From Erwinia aphidicola (lineage in GTDB: Bacteria > Pseudomonadota > Gammaproteobacteria > Enterobacterales > Enterobacteriaceae), in NCBI RefSeq assembly GCF_014773485.1, contig NZ_JACXBP010000003.1, positions 496,001 to 560,000 on the forward strand: DNA of 64,000 bases. The letters are read 5' to 3'. The position numbers were made by a program, and so were the translations under genes. The notes under the pieces were generated by a model. That model did no database searches, was not told where the DNA came from, and worked only from the letters and a program-made list of their open reading frames with translations. Within the stretch, counting starts at the first letter, position 1. Every line of letters starts with the position of its first letter. Shown here one piece after another: positions 20,434 to 29,025 of the stretch.

Positions 20434-20500
20434 GGGGCCGATCGGAACAGAAGATCGGCCCCGACAGAACCAGGGCCGATCGGAACAGAGGATCGGCCCC
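20434..20500. repeat. Two tandem hairpins after ppx
   Basis: GGGGCCGATC/GATCGGCCCC (20434-20462) and GGGCCGATC/GATCGGCCC (20473-20499) carry nearly identical loops (GGAACAGAA, GGAACAGAG) and stand ten bases apart; the second runs into CCCCTAC. They are the clearest tandem example of the 3'-end hairpin set. They start nine bases past the ppx stop. Confidence 0.75.
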
Positions 20501-20553
20501 TACATGTAAACTTTTTTTCGCTCAGGCTTAAATGACCACGCAAAATTGATCCT

Positions 20554-21159
20554 ATGACCTTACGTACAGACAGCTACTTTAGCGAAAAATACTCGCTCAC
20601 CGCGCCGCATTCCGAAGTCGTCGCAGCCATGCCGTATCTGGATGGCGGCAAAGCCCTGGACGTCGGCTGCGGCAGCGGTCGCAACACGCTTTATCTCAAC
20701 AATCGCGGCTTTGACGTCACGGCCTGGGACATTAACCCGGCTTCGCTGGCGCGGCTGGAGCAGATTATCAGCGCGGAAAACCTTAGCGGTATCCATCCCT
20801 CTATTCAGGATCTCAACCAGCATCGTTTTAACGGCGCCTATAATCTGGTGCTGTCGACGGTGGTGATGATGTTTCTACAGCCGGAAACGATCCCACAGCT
20901 GATTGCCGACATGCAGGCCAGCACGGTGCGCGACGGTTACAACCTGATCGTCGCCGCGATGGATACCCAGGACTACCCATGCGATCAGGGTTTCCCCTTT
21001 GCCTTTAAGTCCGGTGAACTGAGCCACTATTACCGCAAGTGGCACATCGTGAAATACAACGAGCATGTCGGGCAGCTGCACCGCAAGGATGAGAATGGTC
21101 AGCGCATCTCCCTGCGCTTTGCCACCCTGCTGGCGCAGAAGGCCAGCGTGAAAGCGTAA
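20554..21159 (+). CDS. tehB: TehB-like SAM-dependent methyltransferase
   Basis: A 201-residue class I methyltransferase. The SAM-binding motif LDVGCGSGRN is at 35-44, followed by DVTAWDINPASLARL. The conserved TehB run STVVMMFL, then YNLIVAAMDTQDYPC and GFPFAFKSGEL are all present. E. coli TehB (197 aa) confers resistance to tellurite and related oxyanions by methylation. No tehA accompanies it here. The gene is inserted between ppx and yfgF; it ends directly against the yfgF stop on the other strand. Confidence 0.9.
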   Translation: MTLRTDSYFSEKYSLTAPHSEVVAAMPYLDGGKALDVGCGSGRNTLYLNNRGFDVTAWDINPASLARLEQIISAENLSGIHPSIQDLNQHRFNGAYNLVLSTVVMMFLQPETIPQLIADMQASTVRDGYNLIVAAMDTQDYPCDQGFPFAFKSGELSHYYRKWHIVKYNEHVGQLHRKDENGQRISLRFATLLAQKASVKA

Positions 21160-23388
21160 TTACTTGCTCAGGGCGGACGTCGCCAGATCCTGCAACGGCA
21201 GCGCTTCACCGATGGCGACGCCCTGCAGATAATCCACGCCCAGCTTGCGCAGCGCGCTTGCGGTCTCCTCGTTTTCCACCGATTCGGCAACGATCTGCAT
21301 GCGCTTGAGGCGGGCCACCATGCAGATTGACTCGATAATCTGGTAATCAAGGCTGTTATTCAGCATGTTGCGGATAAAACTGCCGTCGATCTTCAGCATG
21401 TCCACCTGCACCACTTTCAGGCTGGCATAGCTGGCATAGCCAGTACCGAAATCATCAATCGCCACGCGGCAGCCTAACTGGCGCAGTTGGGCAATGGTTC
21501 GATTAACCCAGCTATGATCGCTGAGCATCGGCGATTCGGCGACTTCAATGATCAGCTGCCACGGTTCAATATCGCTGGCTTTCAGCCGGGCAGCCAGTTC
21601 GGTGGCCAGCTGAGGGCGACAAAGCGTGGCGGCAAACAGGTTAACGGCCAGACGGATCCCCGGCAGCACAGCGCGGTGACGGTCAATAAAGGTTAACGCC
21701 TGGTCCAGCACCATGCGATCCACTTCCCATGTCAGGCCAAATTCCTGCACGACGGGCATAAAACTCGCTGGCTTGATGTACTCGCCCTGCGCATTCACCA
21801 TGCGCAGCAGAATTTCATAAAAGTCATCGCCGCGCACACCGTGGATTTTCTGCGCCACCAGGCAAAAACCGTCGCTCTGCAGCGCCAGTTGAACATCGCG
21901 CAGCATTTCCAACTTTTCACTGACGTGACGCTGGACCGGGACCTTCTCCGTCTGTTGCAGATTTTCCGCATGGCCGCTGCGCAAGGAGATCTCCGCCATC
22001 GCGCTCATTTCCCCCAGCAGTTCATACAGATGTGATACGGGCGGATAAACGCTGCAGTGGCTGATGCCGACCTGCGGATGGATCGGCAGGCCATCCCAGC
22101 TCAGACGATAATCTTTTAAGCGCGCTTCTAACCCTTCAATGCGAGCCTGGTAGCCGATACTCCCCAGGCGCACCACCAGGTCAAACCCCGGCAGCTGATA
22201 GATCCCTTCACCTTTAAGGAGGAAGGGTTGCAGATGACTGGCCAGACTGCGTTTATACTGAATCCGCAGCTTCAGGCCATAGGTTCGGCTCAGGCGGTCA
22301 AGATCGGGAATACGTAAAAAGCAGAGTGCCGAACCGGCATTTTTTGCCAGGTCCTGATTTAAGGCGCGCAGATTCGGCATGCCAATGACCGGATCGGTAA
22401 GCGCCATTTCGCGAGCTTTTGCCAGTAAACGACGCTGGCGGGTGCTGAGGGCCGACATCAATAAGATCGTCAGCGTAAACACCAGCAAATTGGCTGAGAT
22501 CACGGCGAGGTTGTAGGGTTCAACCAACGGGTCCATAAAGCGGTCACGCAGCTGATAGAGCACCACCAGCAACGTCCCCCAGCACAAAGAGGTGAACAGA
22601 TAGCCAAAGCGCAGCGCTGCCCACAGCATCAGCGGTAAAAGCAGGGGGATGCCATACTCGGTCGTCAGCAGATTATTGGTCGTAGTGCGAAACTGCGTCA
22701 GCATAATCAGCGCAGCGAGCATCAGCGCCAGCCAGCTAAACCACTCGCGCAGCGTAACCCCGGCAGCAAATTGCTGCTGGCAGCGGCCGCTCAGAATACG
22801 TAGATAATAGGGGTTGCGAAAAATGCGCAGCATAAAGTAGAACAGCTGCACGGTAGCCAGGGAGGCCAGCAGCACCGATTGATAGTTCAGCAGCGTATGC
22901 AGAGAGTAGAAATCATGAGCGAATACTGAATTCGTCACGGGTAATATGCCTATCGGCATCGCCAGCTGCATCATTGCAATAAACATCGTCGGCATGGCAA
23001 AGGCCAGCCAGAACAGGCGTGCAGAGACCTGGCTCACCTCACCGAAGCTAATCCCCCAGCGCTTTTTGGTCTGTGCGCGATAGCCACTCCAGCCCAGCAC
23101 CAGCGTAGTCATAATTAATAAAACAATCACCGTCGCCTGAGTGCCGGTGTAACGATGAAAATAGTGCCAGCATAGCGCGAGGACGATACCCGGTAGTGCT
23201 CCCCAGTCAAAAACCATCAGCAAGGCGATCATCAACGCCAGCGGCAAATAGATGAGATAGACGTAACCTTCAGGGAACCATAACCGGACCGACATTGAGG
23301 AGGCCACAGGCATCAGCAGTAGGGCGAACAGGAGCGGTAGCCCCCACCAGCGGCGAGAGAGTGTTTGCAGCATTACCAATTTAGTCAT
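21160..23388 (-). CDS. pdeF: PdeF (YfgF), membrane c-di-GMP phosphodiesterase
   Basis: A 742-residue protein. The N-terminal third has about eight TM helices (MASE1-type sensor). A degenerate GGDEF-like domain (about 330-470) has no GG(D/E)EF motif. The C-terminal EAL domain has EILLRM in place of EAL, NLFAA, IIEVAES, DDFGTGYAS and LKIDGSFI with metal ligands intact. The same EILLRM variant is in E. coli PdeF, an active anaerobic phosphodiesterase. It should lower c-di-GMP, opposing the cyclase at 952-2562. A candidate FNR site lies upstream. Confidence 0.93.
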   Translation of the reverse strand: MTKLVMLQTLSRRWWGLPLLFALLLMPVASSMSVRLWFPEGYVYLIYLPLALMIALLMVFDWGALPGIVLALCWHYFHRYTGTQATVIVLLIMTTLVLGWSGYRAQTKKRWGISFGEVSQVSARLFWLAFAMPTMFIAMMQLAMPIGILPVTNSVFAHDFYSLHTLLNYQSVLLASLATVQLFYFMLRIFRNPYYLRILSGRCQQQFAAGVTLREWFSWLALMLAALIMLTQFRTTTNNLLTTEYGIPLLLPLMLWAALRFGYLFTSLCWGTLLVVLYQLRDRFMDPLVEPYNLAVISANLLVFTLTILLMSALSTRQRRLLAKAREMALTDPVIGMPNLRALNQDLAKNAGSALCFLRIPDLDRLSRTYGLKLRIQYKRSLASHLQPFLLKGEGIYQLPGFDLVVRLGSIGYQARIEGLEARLKDYRLSWDGLPIHPQVGISHCSVYPPVSHLYELLGEMSAMAEISLRSGHAENLQQTEKVPVQRHVSEKLEMLRDVQLALQSDGFCLVAQKIHGVRGDDFYEILLRMVNAQGEYIKPASFMPVVQEFGLTWEVDRMVLDQALTFIDRHRAVLPGIRLAVNLFAATLCRPQLATELAARLKASDIEPWQLIIEVAESPMLSDHSWVNRTIAQLRQLGCRVAIDDFGTGYASYASLKVVQVDMLKIDGSFIRNMLNNSLDYQIIESICMVARLKRMQIVAESVENEETASALRKLGVDYLQGVAIGEALPLQDLATSALSK

Positions 23389-23697
23389 GAGGGTATCGTA
23401 GAATTTAGTATTATTAGCAGGTTTTATTTATTCTAACCAACAATCATGTTGAGAATTGGTGAAAAGTATTATTAAATCCTGAGTATAGTAGAGCTAAAAT
23501 CTCACTCTAATTTGATCTAAATCAGTTTATTTTATAATAAATGCTATTCCCACCATTTGATCAAACCACCATCGGCCACAACAGATGTTATTCTTCAGCG
23601 GGCCAGTTGTTGATCGTGGCGCAGGATCGTTGACCTGCACGCGATGCTGTGCGTAAATTGTTCATCGCCCGCACGGGCACATTACAGGAAAAATTGC
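23389..23697. other. AT-rich divergent control region yfgF/yfgG
   Basis: About 310 bases with low GC compared with flanking genes. It contains the FNR-like box listed separately, a TATAAT on the + strand at 23533-23538, and a palindrome TTTGATCAAA around 23557. No reading frame is supported. Confidence 0.5.
23485..23525 (-). promoter_or_regulatory. Candidate FNR-dependent promoter of yfgF
   Basis: TTGATCTAAATCAG at 23512-23525 matches the FNR consensus TTGAT-N4-ATCAA at nine of ten positions. On the minus strand TACTAT at 23490-23485 can serve as -10, putting the start near 23478. The FNR box is then centred about 41 bases upstream, the class II activator position. Confidence 0.6.
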
Positions 23698-23880
23698 GTG
23701 AATAGCGCTATGTCATTTAAAAAACGTCAGAAAACCGGAAGCATGACGCGAGTTATCTTGCTGGTGAGTTTTATCATCTTGTTAGGACGCCTGATCTTCG
23801 TAGTACCCGGTGCTATCGAGCATCATCAGCAGAAAAAACTGCTACCTGCGAACCCAGTCAGCGTCGTTAACGACAAATAG
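23698..23880 (+). CDS. yfgG: YfgG, small single-helix membrane protein
   Basis: A 60-residue protein aligned with E. coli YfgG (63 aa): basic N-terminus (FKKRQKTGSMTR), one TM helix (VILLVSFIILLGRLIFVV) and a C-terminal AIEHHQQKK tail like the E. coli AWQHHQSKK. I chose GTG 23698 because AGGA stands eight bases upstream and the distance to the MTR motif fits E. coli. ATG 23710 is an alternative. YfgG has been linked to metal stress in E. coli; the mechanism is unclear. Divergent from yfgF. Confidence 0.82.
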   Translation: MNSAMSFKKRQKTGSMTRVILLVSFIILLGRLIFVVPGAIEHHQQKKLLPANPVSVVNDK

Positions 23881-23899
23881 CCACTGCCGGGTGGCCATG

Positions 23900-23927
23900 C
23901 AGCAAACGCTTTTCGGAGCTTTTGCTG
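23900..23927 (+). terminator. Hairpin after yfgG
   Basis: CAGCAAACGCT/AGCTTTTGCTG stem with one mismatch and a 6-nt loop, 20 bases past the yfgG stop and before mgtE. There is no U-tract after the stem, so termination is uncertain. Confidence 0.4.
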
Positions 23928-24059
23928 ACCCGCTGATGCCCAAAATCAGCTAAGCTATATGCGCTCCGCTTCCCTCTTTATACCTGAAAACCCTCAGGCT
24001 GCAGCTCACGCTTCTGCCGTCTGGAGTGGTTAAAGTTCAGTCTGACAAAAGGATGTTGT

Positions 24060-25496
24060 ATGTCCGTAGCGCCTTCTCATGTTCAGCAGTTAGCTGAAGT
24101 TCGCAGCCGTATTCTGAACCTGCTGCTGAATGATAAAGACCTCGTCGATACCCTGCTGGAACGCCCGCTGCGCGAGTCCGAGGCTGAAGCTGAGGCGCAT
24201 CGCGAGCAGGTTGAAGAGATTAAAGCCACGCTTCCGGTACTGCACGCGGCCGATATTGCTGACCTGCTGGAGGCCCTGCCCGAGGATGAACGCCTGGCGC
24301 TATGGCGGCTGATTGGCAACGATCGCCGCGGCCGGGTGCTGGTTGAAGCCTCAGAAAACGTCTGGGAAAGCCTGATTGAGGAGATGAGCGACCGCGATCT
24401 GCTGCGCGCCATCAAACCGCTGGATATCGACGAGCAGGTTTATCTGGCTAAGTATCTGTCGCGCGACCTGACCGGGCGCCTGCTGACCTCGCTGGATCCG
24501 GAACTGCGTTCGCGCGTGCTCGACGTGGTGGATTTCGACCGCGACCGCGTTGGCCGCATCATGGATTTCAAGCTGGTCACGGTGCGCGCCGACGTGACGC
24601 TGGCGACCGTTCAGCGTTTTCTGCGCAGTAAGAAAACCATCCCCGACGGCACGGACAAGCTGTTTGTCACCGGAAAAAATAACAAGCTGCTGGGCGAACT
24701 GCCGCTGACGGAAATCCTGCTGAATACTCCGGAAAAGCGGGTGTCGGAGGTGATGAACGCCAAACCCACCACCTTTCTGATTGACGATAAAGCGGAAGAC
24801 GCGGCCGGTGCCTTCGAACGTTATAACCTGATCTCCGCCGCCGTTATCGATGCCAAGGGCAAGCTGATGGGGCGCGTCACTATCGAAGATGTCGTCGACC
24901 TGGTCAACGAAACCAACGACAGCAGCATGCGTAAAATGGGTGGGGTTAATCCTGAAGAGGATGTGTTTGCCCCGGTGCGAAAAGCCGTGCGTACCCGCTG
25001 GGCCTGGCTGGCGGTCAACCTCTGCACTGCGTTTGTTGCCTCACGCGTAATTGGCCTGTTCGAGGCGACGATTTCCCAACTGGTGGCGCTGGCCGCATTA
25101 ATGCCTATCGTCGCCGGGATTGGCGGCAACACCGGCAACCAGACTATCACCATGATTGTGCGCGCCCTCGCCCTGCATCAGGTGGAACCCGGAAACTTCT
25201 CGTTCCTGATAGGGCGCGAGCTTGGCGTGGCGCTGATTAATGGCCTGTTCTGGGGCGGCATCATGGGGGGCATTACCTGGGCAATGTACGGCAACCCGGC
25301 GCTGGGCGGCGTGATGATGCTGGCAATGGTGCTGAATCTGCTGCTGGCGGCCTTGATGGGGGTGCTGATCCCCCTGCTGATGACCAAATTCAAGCGCGAC
25401 CCGGCGGTGGGTTCCAGCGTGCTGATTACCGCGCTAACCGACACCGGTGGCTTCTTTATCTTCCTCGGGCTGGCCACGATCTTCCTGCTGCCCTGA
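24060..25496 (+). CDS. mgtE: MgtE, magnesium channel/transporter
   Basis: A 478-residue protein with the MgtE order: N-terminal helical domain (about 1-140, DIADLLEALPEDERL), two CBS domains (about 140-270) and five TM helices at the C-terminus. The pore signature GIGGNTGNQ and the late TM residues near LTDTGGFFIFLGLA are present. It is expected to admit Mg2+, gated by cytosolic Mg2+ at the N and CBS domains. AAAGGATG precedes the ATG. E. coli K-12 has no mgtE, so this is accessory relative to that backbone. I see no obvious Mg riboswitch in the 180-base leader. Confidence 0.95.
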   Translation: MSVAPSHVQQLAEVRSRILNLLLNDKDLVDTLLERPLRESEAEAEAHREQVEEIKATLPVLHAADIADLLEALPEDERLALWRLIGNDRRGRVLVEASENVWESLIEEMSDRDLLRAIKPLDIDEQVYLAKYLSRDLTGRLLTSLDPELRSRVLDVVDFDRDRVGRIMDFKLVTVRADVTLATVQRFLRSKKTIPDGTDKLFVTGKNNKLLGELPLTEILLNTPEKRVSEVMNAKPTTFLIDDKAEDAAGAFERYNLISAAVIDAKGKLMGRVTIEDVVDLVNETNDSSMRKMGGVNPEEDVFAPVRKAVRTRWAWLAVNLCTAFVASRVIGLFEATISQLVALAALMPIVAGIGGNTGNQTITMIVRALALHQVEPGNFSFLIGRELGVALINGLFWGGIMGGITWAMYGNPALGGVMMLAMVLNLLLAALMGVLIPLLMTKFKRDPAVGSSVLITALTDTGGFFIFLGLATIFLLP

Positions 25497-25621
25497 TCGC
25501 AGGATGTGACGCACTTTGTTATAAAATGATAATTAATGGTTTAATCTGTGACTTATCGCGCAGAACAAATTCCCCGCAGCGCCTAACCTAACAAAAAATA
25601 ACAAACCTGCACGTTAATTAA

Positions 25622-25657
25622 CTTCCGAAGGTTGAGGATCCCCTCAGCGTTCGGAAG
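25622..25657. promoter_or_regulatory. Long interrupted palindrome upstream of the MFS-denD operon
   Basis: CTTCCGAA/TTCGGAAG outer arms enclose TGAGG-AT-CCCCTCA, giving a nested hairpin 57 bases before the MFS start and 126 bases after mgtE. It could end mgtE transcription or be an operator or attenuator for the operon. No clear U-tract. Confidence 0.4.
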
Positions 25658-25713
25658 GCGGTTTGCTATTGCCTGAAAAAGGACATCACCCTACCCCAGC
25701 TAAAGGATGCTCT

Positions 25714-27033
25714 ATGAACTCATCAGCCACGGTTCAACCGCAGATAACGGCCGCAGACGACAGGGAAGAAACTATCTGGCGCCGCGCCGTCTGGCGCATT
25801 CTGCCTATCCTCACCGTCAGCTACATTTTTGCCTATCTCGACCGCATCAATGTGGGCATTGCCAAACTTCAGATGTCCAGCGATCTGGCATTTTCTGAAA
25901 CGGTCTATGGCCTGGGCGCCGGGATCTTCTTTATCGGTTTCTTCTTTTTTCAGATCCCCAGCAATATGGCGCTGCATCGCTTCGGCGCGCGCCGCCTGCT
26001 GGCCGCGCTGCTGATCTCATGGGCGGTGATCGCCCCGCTGACCGCGCTGGTGGCGACACCGTTCCAGTTTTACGCCGTGCGCTTCCTGCTGGGGCTGACC
26101 GAATCGGGCTTTTATCCCGGCGTTATCCTTTACCTTTCGCTGTGGTTCCCCTCCTACCGCCGCGGCAAGATGTTTGCGCTGTTTGCCGCCGCCGTGCCGC
26201 TATCGGGACTGCTTGGCGGACCGATTTCGGGCTGGATCATGGAGTATTTCCATAATGTGCAGGGCATCGCCGGCTGGAAATGGCTGTTCATTATTCAGGG
26301 AACCCCTTCCCTGCTGATTGGCCTGCTGGTGTTCTGGCTGCTGCCGGACCGCATCGACACTGCCCACTGGCTCAATAGCGAGGAGAAAGCGCTCATCGCT
26401 GAACGTCTGCGTGAGGATGCGGTACAGGAGCCTGCCGGGGCGCAGGCCAGCCTCGGAGCCGTGCTGCGTAACGGCAAGCTGTGGCTACTGACCTTTATCT
26501 ACTTCTGCCTGATTGCCGGGTTTTATACCGTCAGCTTCTGGCTGCCGACGCTGGTGCGCAATGCCGGCGTTGAGGATGTGTTTACCGTGGGTCTGTTAAC
26601 CGCTATCCCTTACGCAGCGGCAATTGTCACGATGATTGTCGCCTCGCGCAGCGCGGATAAGCACCGCGAGCGCCGCTGGCATCTGGCGCTGATAGCGGTG
26701 ATGAGCGGCGTGGGCATGGTGATCTCCGCGCTCTACAGCGACAACCTGTGGGTGGCGATGTTTGGCCTGACGCTCGGTGCCGCTGGCGGCCTCAGCACGC
26801 TGCCGCTGTTCTGGAGCCTGCCAACCGCGTTTCTCGGGGGCACCATGGCCGCCGTCGGAATCGCGCTGATCAACTCGTTTGGCAACCTGGCCGGTTTTGT
26901 CGCGCCTTATATGATGGGCATCCTGACCGACCTGACGCACTCCACGCTGACCGGCATGATGATTATTTCCTGCACGCTGTTTGTCGGTGCCGCTGCGATC
27001 TTCCTGATCCCCGGCCGCATTGTTAACCGCTAA
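25714..27033 (+). CDS. MFS transporter, anion:cation symporter type
   Basis: A 439-residue, 12-TM carrier of the ACS (phthalate/hexuronate permease) group: YIFAYLDRINVGIAKLQM opening, GLGAGIFFIGFFFFQIPSNM in TM2, then RFLLGLTESGFYPGVILYLS. These carriers usually import organic acids such as sugar acids or tartrate. ATG 25714 has AGGA six bases upstream; the longer frame from 25663 lacks this. denD starts 17 bases downstream in the same operon, so the substrate is probably a C4 sugar acid such as erythronate or threonate, as inference. Confidence 0.88.
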   Translation: MNSSATVQPQITAADDREETIWRRAVWRILPILTVSYIFAYLDRINVGIAKLQMSSDLAFSETVYGLGAGIFFIGFFFFQIPSNMALHRFGARRLLAALLISWAVIAPLTALVATPFQFYAVRFLLGLTESGFYPGVILYLSLWFPSYRRGKMFALFAAAVPLSGLLGGPISGWIMEYFHNVQGIAGWKWLFIIQGTPSLLIGLLVFWLLPDRIDTAHWLNSEEKALIAERLREDAVQEPAGAQASLGAVLRNGKLWLLTFIYFCLIAGFYTVSFWLPTLVRNAGVEDVFTVGLLTAIPYAAAIVTMIVASRSADKHRERRWHLALIAVMSGVGMVISALYSDNLWVAMFGLTLGAAGGLSTLPLFWSLPTAFLGGTMAAVGIALINSFGNLAGFVAPYMMGILTDLTHSTLTGMMIISCTLFVGAAAIFLIPGRIVNR

Positions 27034-27050
27034 TTTAACGAGGTTGAGTT

Positions 27051-28025
27051 ATGAATATCGTCATTACCGGCGCTGCCGGATTCCTGGGAAAAAAACTGGT
27101 TGAAGCCCTGCTGGCTAAAGGCTCGCTGCGTGATGCGCAGGGCAAGTTGCAGGCCATAGAACGTATTACCGCTATTGATATCGTGCCGCTCAACGGCATC
27201 GGCGATCCGCGCCTGAAAGTGCTGAGTGGGGATATCAGTAACGCCGCCGAGCTGAAGACGCTGATTGATGAGCGGACCGACAGCGTGTTTCATCTGGCAG
27301 CGGTGGTTTCTGGCCAGGCGGAGCAGGATTTCGACCTCGGGATGAAGATCAATGTCGATGCCGCTCGTCAGATCATGGAGCGCCTGCGCGCCCTGCCGCA
27401 GTGCGTCAGGCTGGTCACCACCAGTTCAGTGGCGGTATTTGGCGGCCAGCTGCCGGATAAAGTGGCGGATAACCAGGTCTGGATGCCGCAAAGCTCCTAC
27501 GGCACGCAGAAAGCGATGAACGACCTGCTGCTGTCGGACTATAGCCGCAAAGGATTTCTTGATGGCCGCAGCCTGCGCATGCCGACCATTGTGGTGCGCC
27601 CGGGAAAACCCAATGCGGCAGCCTCCAGCTTTGCCAGCGGGATTATTCGTGAGCCGCTCAATGGCGAGGCCGCCAACTGCCCGGTCAGCCTGGATACCCG
27701 GCTGTGGCTGATGTCCCCGGCAAGGGCCGTCGCCGCATTGATCCTCGGGCACGAACTGGAGCGCGCGCAGCTCGACCAGGGCCGGGTCATTAACCTGTGC
27801 GGCCTGTCGGTAACGGTTGAAGAGATGCTCGGCTCGCTGCGCCGTATCAGCGGTGATGAGGTGCTGGCGCGTATCAGCTACCAGCCAGACCAGGCGATTA
27901 TCAATATCGTGAACTCCTGGCCCGGTGATTTCCATGCCGACTATGCCCGTCGCCTCGGCTTTCAGGCCAATGCCTCATTCGATGAGATGGTCAGGGAGTA
28001 TCAGGAAGAGAGCGGTGGCGCTTAA
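27051..28025 (+). CDS. denD: DenD-like D-erythronate dehydrogenase (extended SDR)
   Basis: A 324-residue NAD-dependent epimerase/dehydratase-fold protein. The Rossmann motif is TGAAGFLGKKL, followed by the catalytic Ser in TTSSVAVFG and YGTQK (YxxxK). The LRMPTIVVRPGKPNAAASSF stretch is typical of DenD, which oxidises D-erythronate to 2-keto-D-erythronate. The usual partner genes (otnK-type kinase, otnC, otnI or pdxA2) are not in the neighbourhood, so the pathway must be completed elsewhere. Start ATG follows GAGG. The gene has the MFS carrier as its operon partner. Confidence 0.82.
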   Translation: MNIVITGAAGFLGKKLVEALLAKGSLRDAQGKLQAIERITAIDIVPLNGIGDPRLKVLSGDISNAAELKTLIDERTDSVFHLAAVVSGQAEQDFDLGMKINVDAARQIMERLRALPQCVRLVTTSSVAVFGGQLPDKVADNQVWMPQSSYGTQKAMNDLLLSDYSRKGFLDGRSLRMPTIVVRPGKPNAAASSFASGIIREPLNGEAANCPVSLDTRLWLMSPARAVAALILGHELERAQLDQGRVINLCGLSVTVEEMLGSLRRISGDEVLARISYQPDQAIINIVNSWPGDFHADYARRLGFQANASFDEMVREYQEESGGA

Positions 28026-28092
28026 GCTCTTTACTGAGGTTAAAGGTCAGTGCGGCGCCTTCATGTTGGCGGAAGCCCCGGCAAATTTCACC

Positions 28093-28872
28093 TCAGGTCT
28101 GCGGATCTTCTTTCTGCAGATTGTTATCGCCGAGGCCGCCGATAAACGGCAGGCGCAGCTGGAACGGCGAGATGCCCACACCGAGGTTGAGGCCGAGCAC
28201 GTTGATTTCAACGCCCTCTTCAGCGCCGACGGTAAGCCCGGCGACGCCGAGCAGGGAGAGCTGCACGCCGCGCCCGGACGGCGGCAAACCGATCGGGTTG
28301 CGCAGCGAGCGGTAGTCTTTACCGATGGCGTTCGCGGGCATATTCAGCTTCAGCTCGGGGACTTCGCGGCCAATGTGCGCGAGGAAAGTGTTGCTGTTTG
28401 GGCCGGGCCAGGCATGGTAAGTCTGCGGCCACGGGTAGGAGGCTATCGCCGCTTCGATTTTAGGGATCATCGCTGCGGCCAGCGGACCGCGGCGCTCCAG
28501 CAGCACGCGCGGGCGAGCGCCGAACCAGTAGCCGTCGGGGATATTGCGGTTAAACCGCACTTTGTCGCCGCTCCCCCAGCCAATCACCTCAACGCGCTGA
28601 TAATGCGTTTCCCCTTCGCGCTTGTAGATAATCCACGGATGCACCGCCACCACGCCTCTCCAGCCATAGGTTGGGGCCACGTAAACCTGAATAATGGCGC
28701 TGGCGGCATTACGCAGCGGGTCCGGGGCCTGGCCGGAAGAGTCGCGCCGCGCCGTTGCCCAGCTCTCATTGCCTGCGCTCTCCTGGCGGTTAGCCTGCGC
28801 GAGGCTGACGCCGAGCGACAGCAGCAGAATGCAGGCAAAGACCAGGCTCAGGGCTTTCAGTGAGATCATCAT
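28093..28872 (-). CDS. DUF3750 protein, exported
   Basis: A 259-residue protein with an N-terminal signal or anchor helix (ALSLVFACILLLSLGVSLAQA). The DUF3750 body has VYVAPTYGWRGVVAVHPWII, VIGWGSGD, YPWPQTYHAWPGPNSNTF and a Gly/Leu-rich C-terminus (LSLLGVAGLTVGAEEGVEINV). PGPNSNTFLAHIGREVP resembles a papain/NlpC-like fold turn, but I see no complete Cys-His catalytic pair and give no function. SD AGGA six bases before the first ATG. Convergent with denD, 67 bases apart. Confidence 0.75.
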   Translation of the reverse strand: MMISLKALSLVFACILLLSLGVSLAQANRQESAGNESWATARRDSSGQAPDPLRNAASAIIQVYVAPTYGWRGVVAVHPWIIYKREGETHYQRVEVIGWGSGDKVRFNRNIPDGYWFGARPRVLLERRGPLAAAMIPKIEAAIASYPWPQTYHAWPGPNSNTFLAHIGREVPELKLNMPANAIGKDYRSLRNPIGLPPSGRGVQLSLLGVAGLTVGAEEGVEINVLGLNLGVGISPFQLRLPFIGGLGDNNLQKEDPQT

Positions 28873-28966
28873 GGGGGTTCCTGTACTTCGCGGGCGGGTT
28901 TGATTGCCATTATGTCGGGATATGGCGGGGCTGTGGAGAAATATTTATCCGCTAACGGTAATAAAA

Positions 28967-28998
28967 AAAGCCGGTAACATGGCAATGTTACCGGCTTT
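28967..28998 (-). terminator. Terminator of the dat-ddc operon
   Basis: A perfect 14-bp stem AAAGCCGGTAACAT/ATGTTACCGGCTTT with a 4-nt loop and a U-run on the minus strand, 27 bases past the ddc stop. Confidence 0.93.
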
Positions 28999-29025
28999 CA
29001 TCTGCGAACGTGCTGCAGTCGAGCG

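Noticed and set aside
27925..28863. 312-codon plus-strand frame antisense to the DUF3750 gene
   Set aside because: The opposite strand has a signal peptide, SD and a recognised domain; this frame has biased, repetitive composition typical of a GC-rich shadow.
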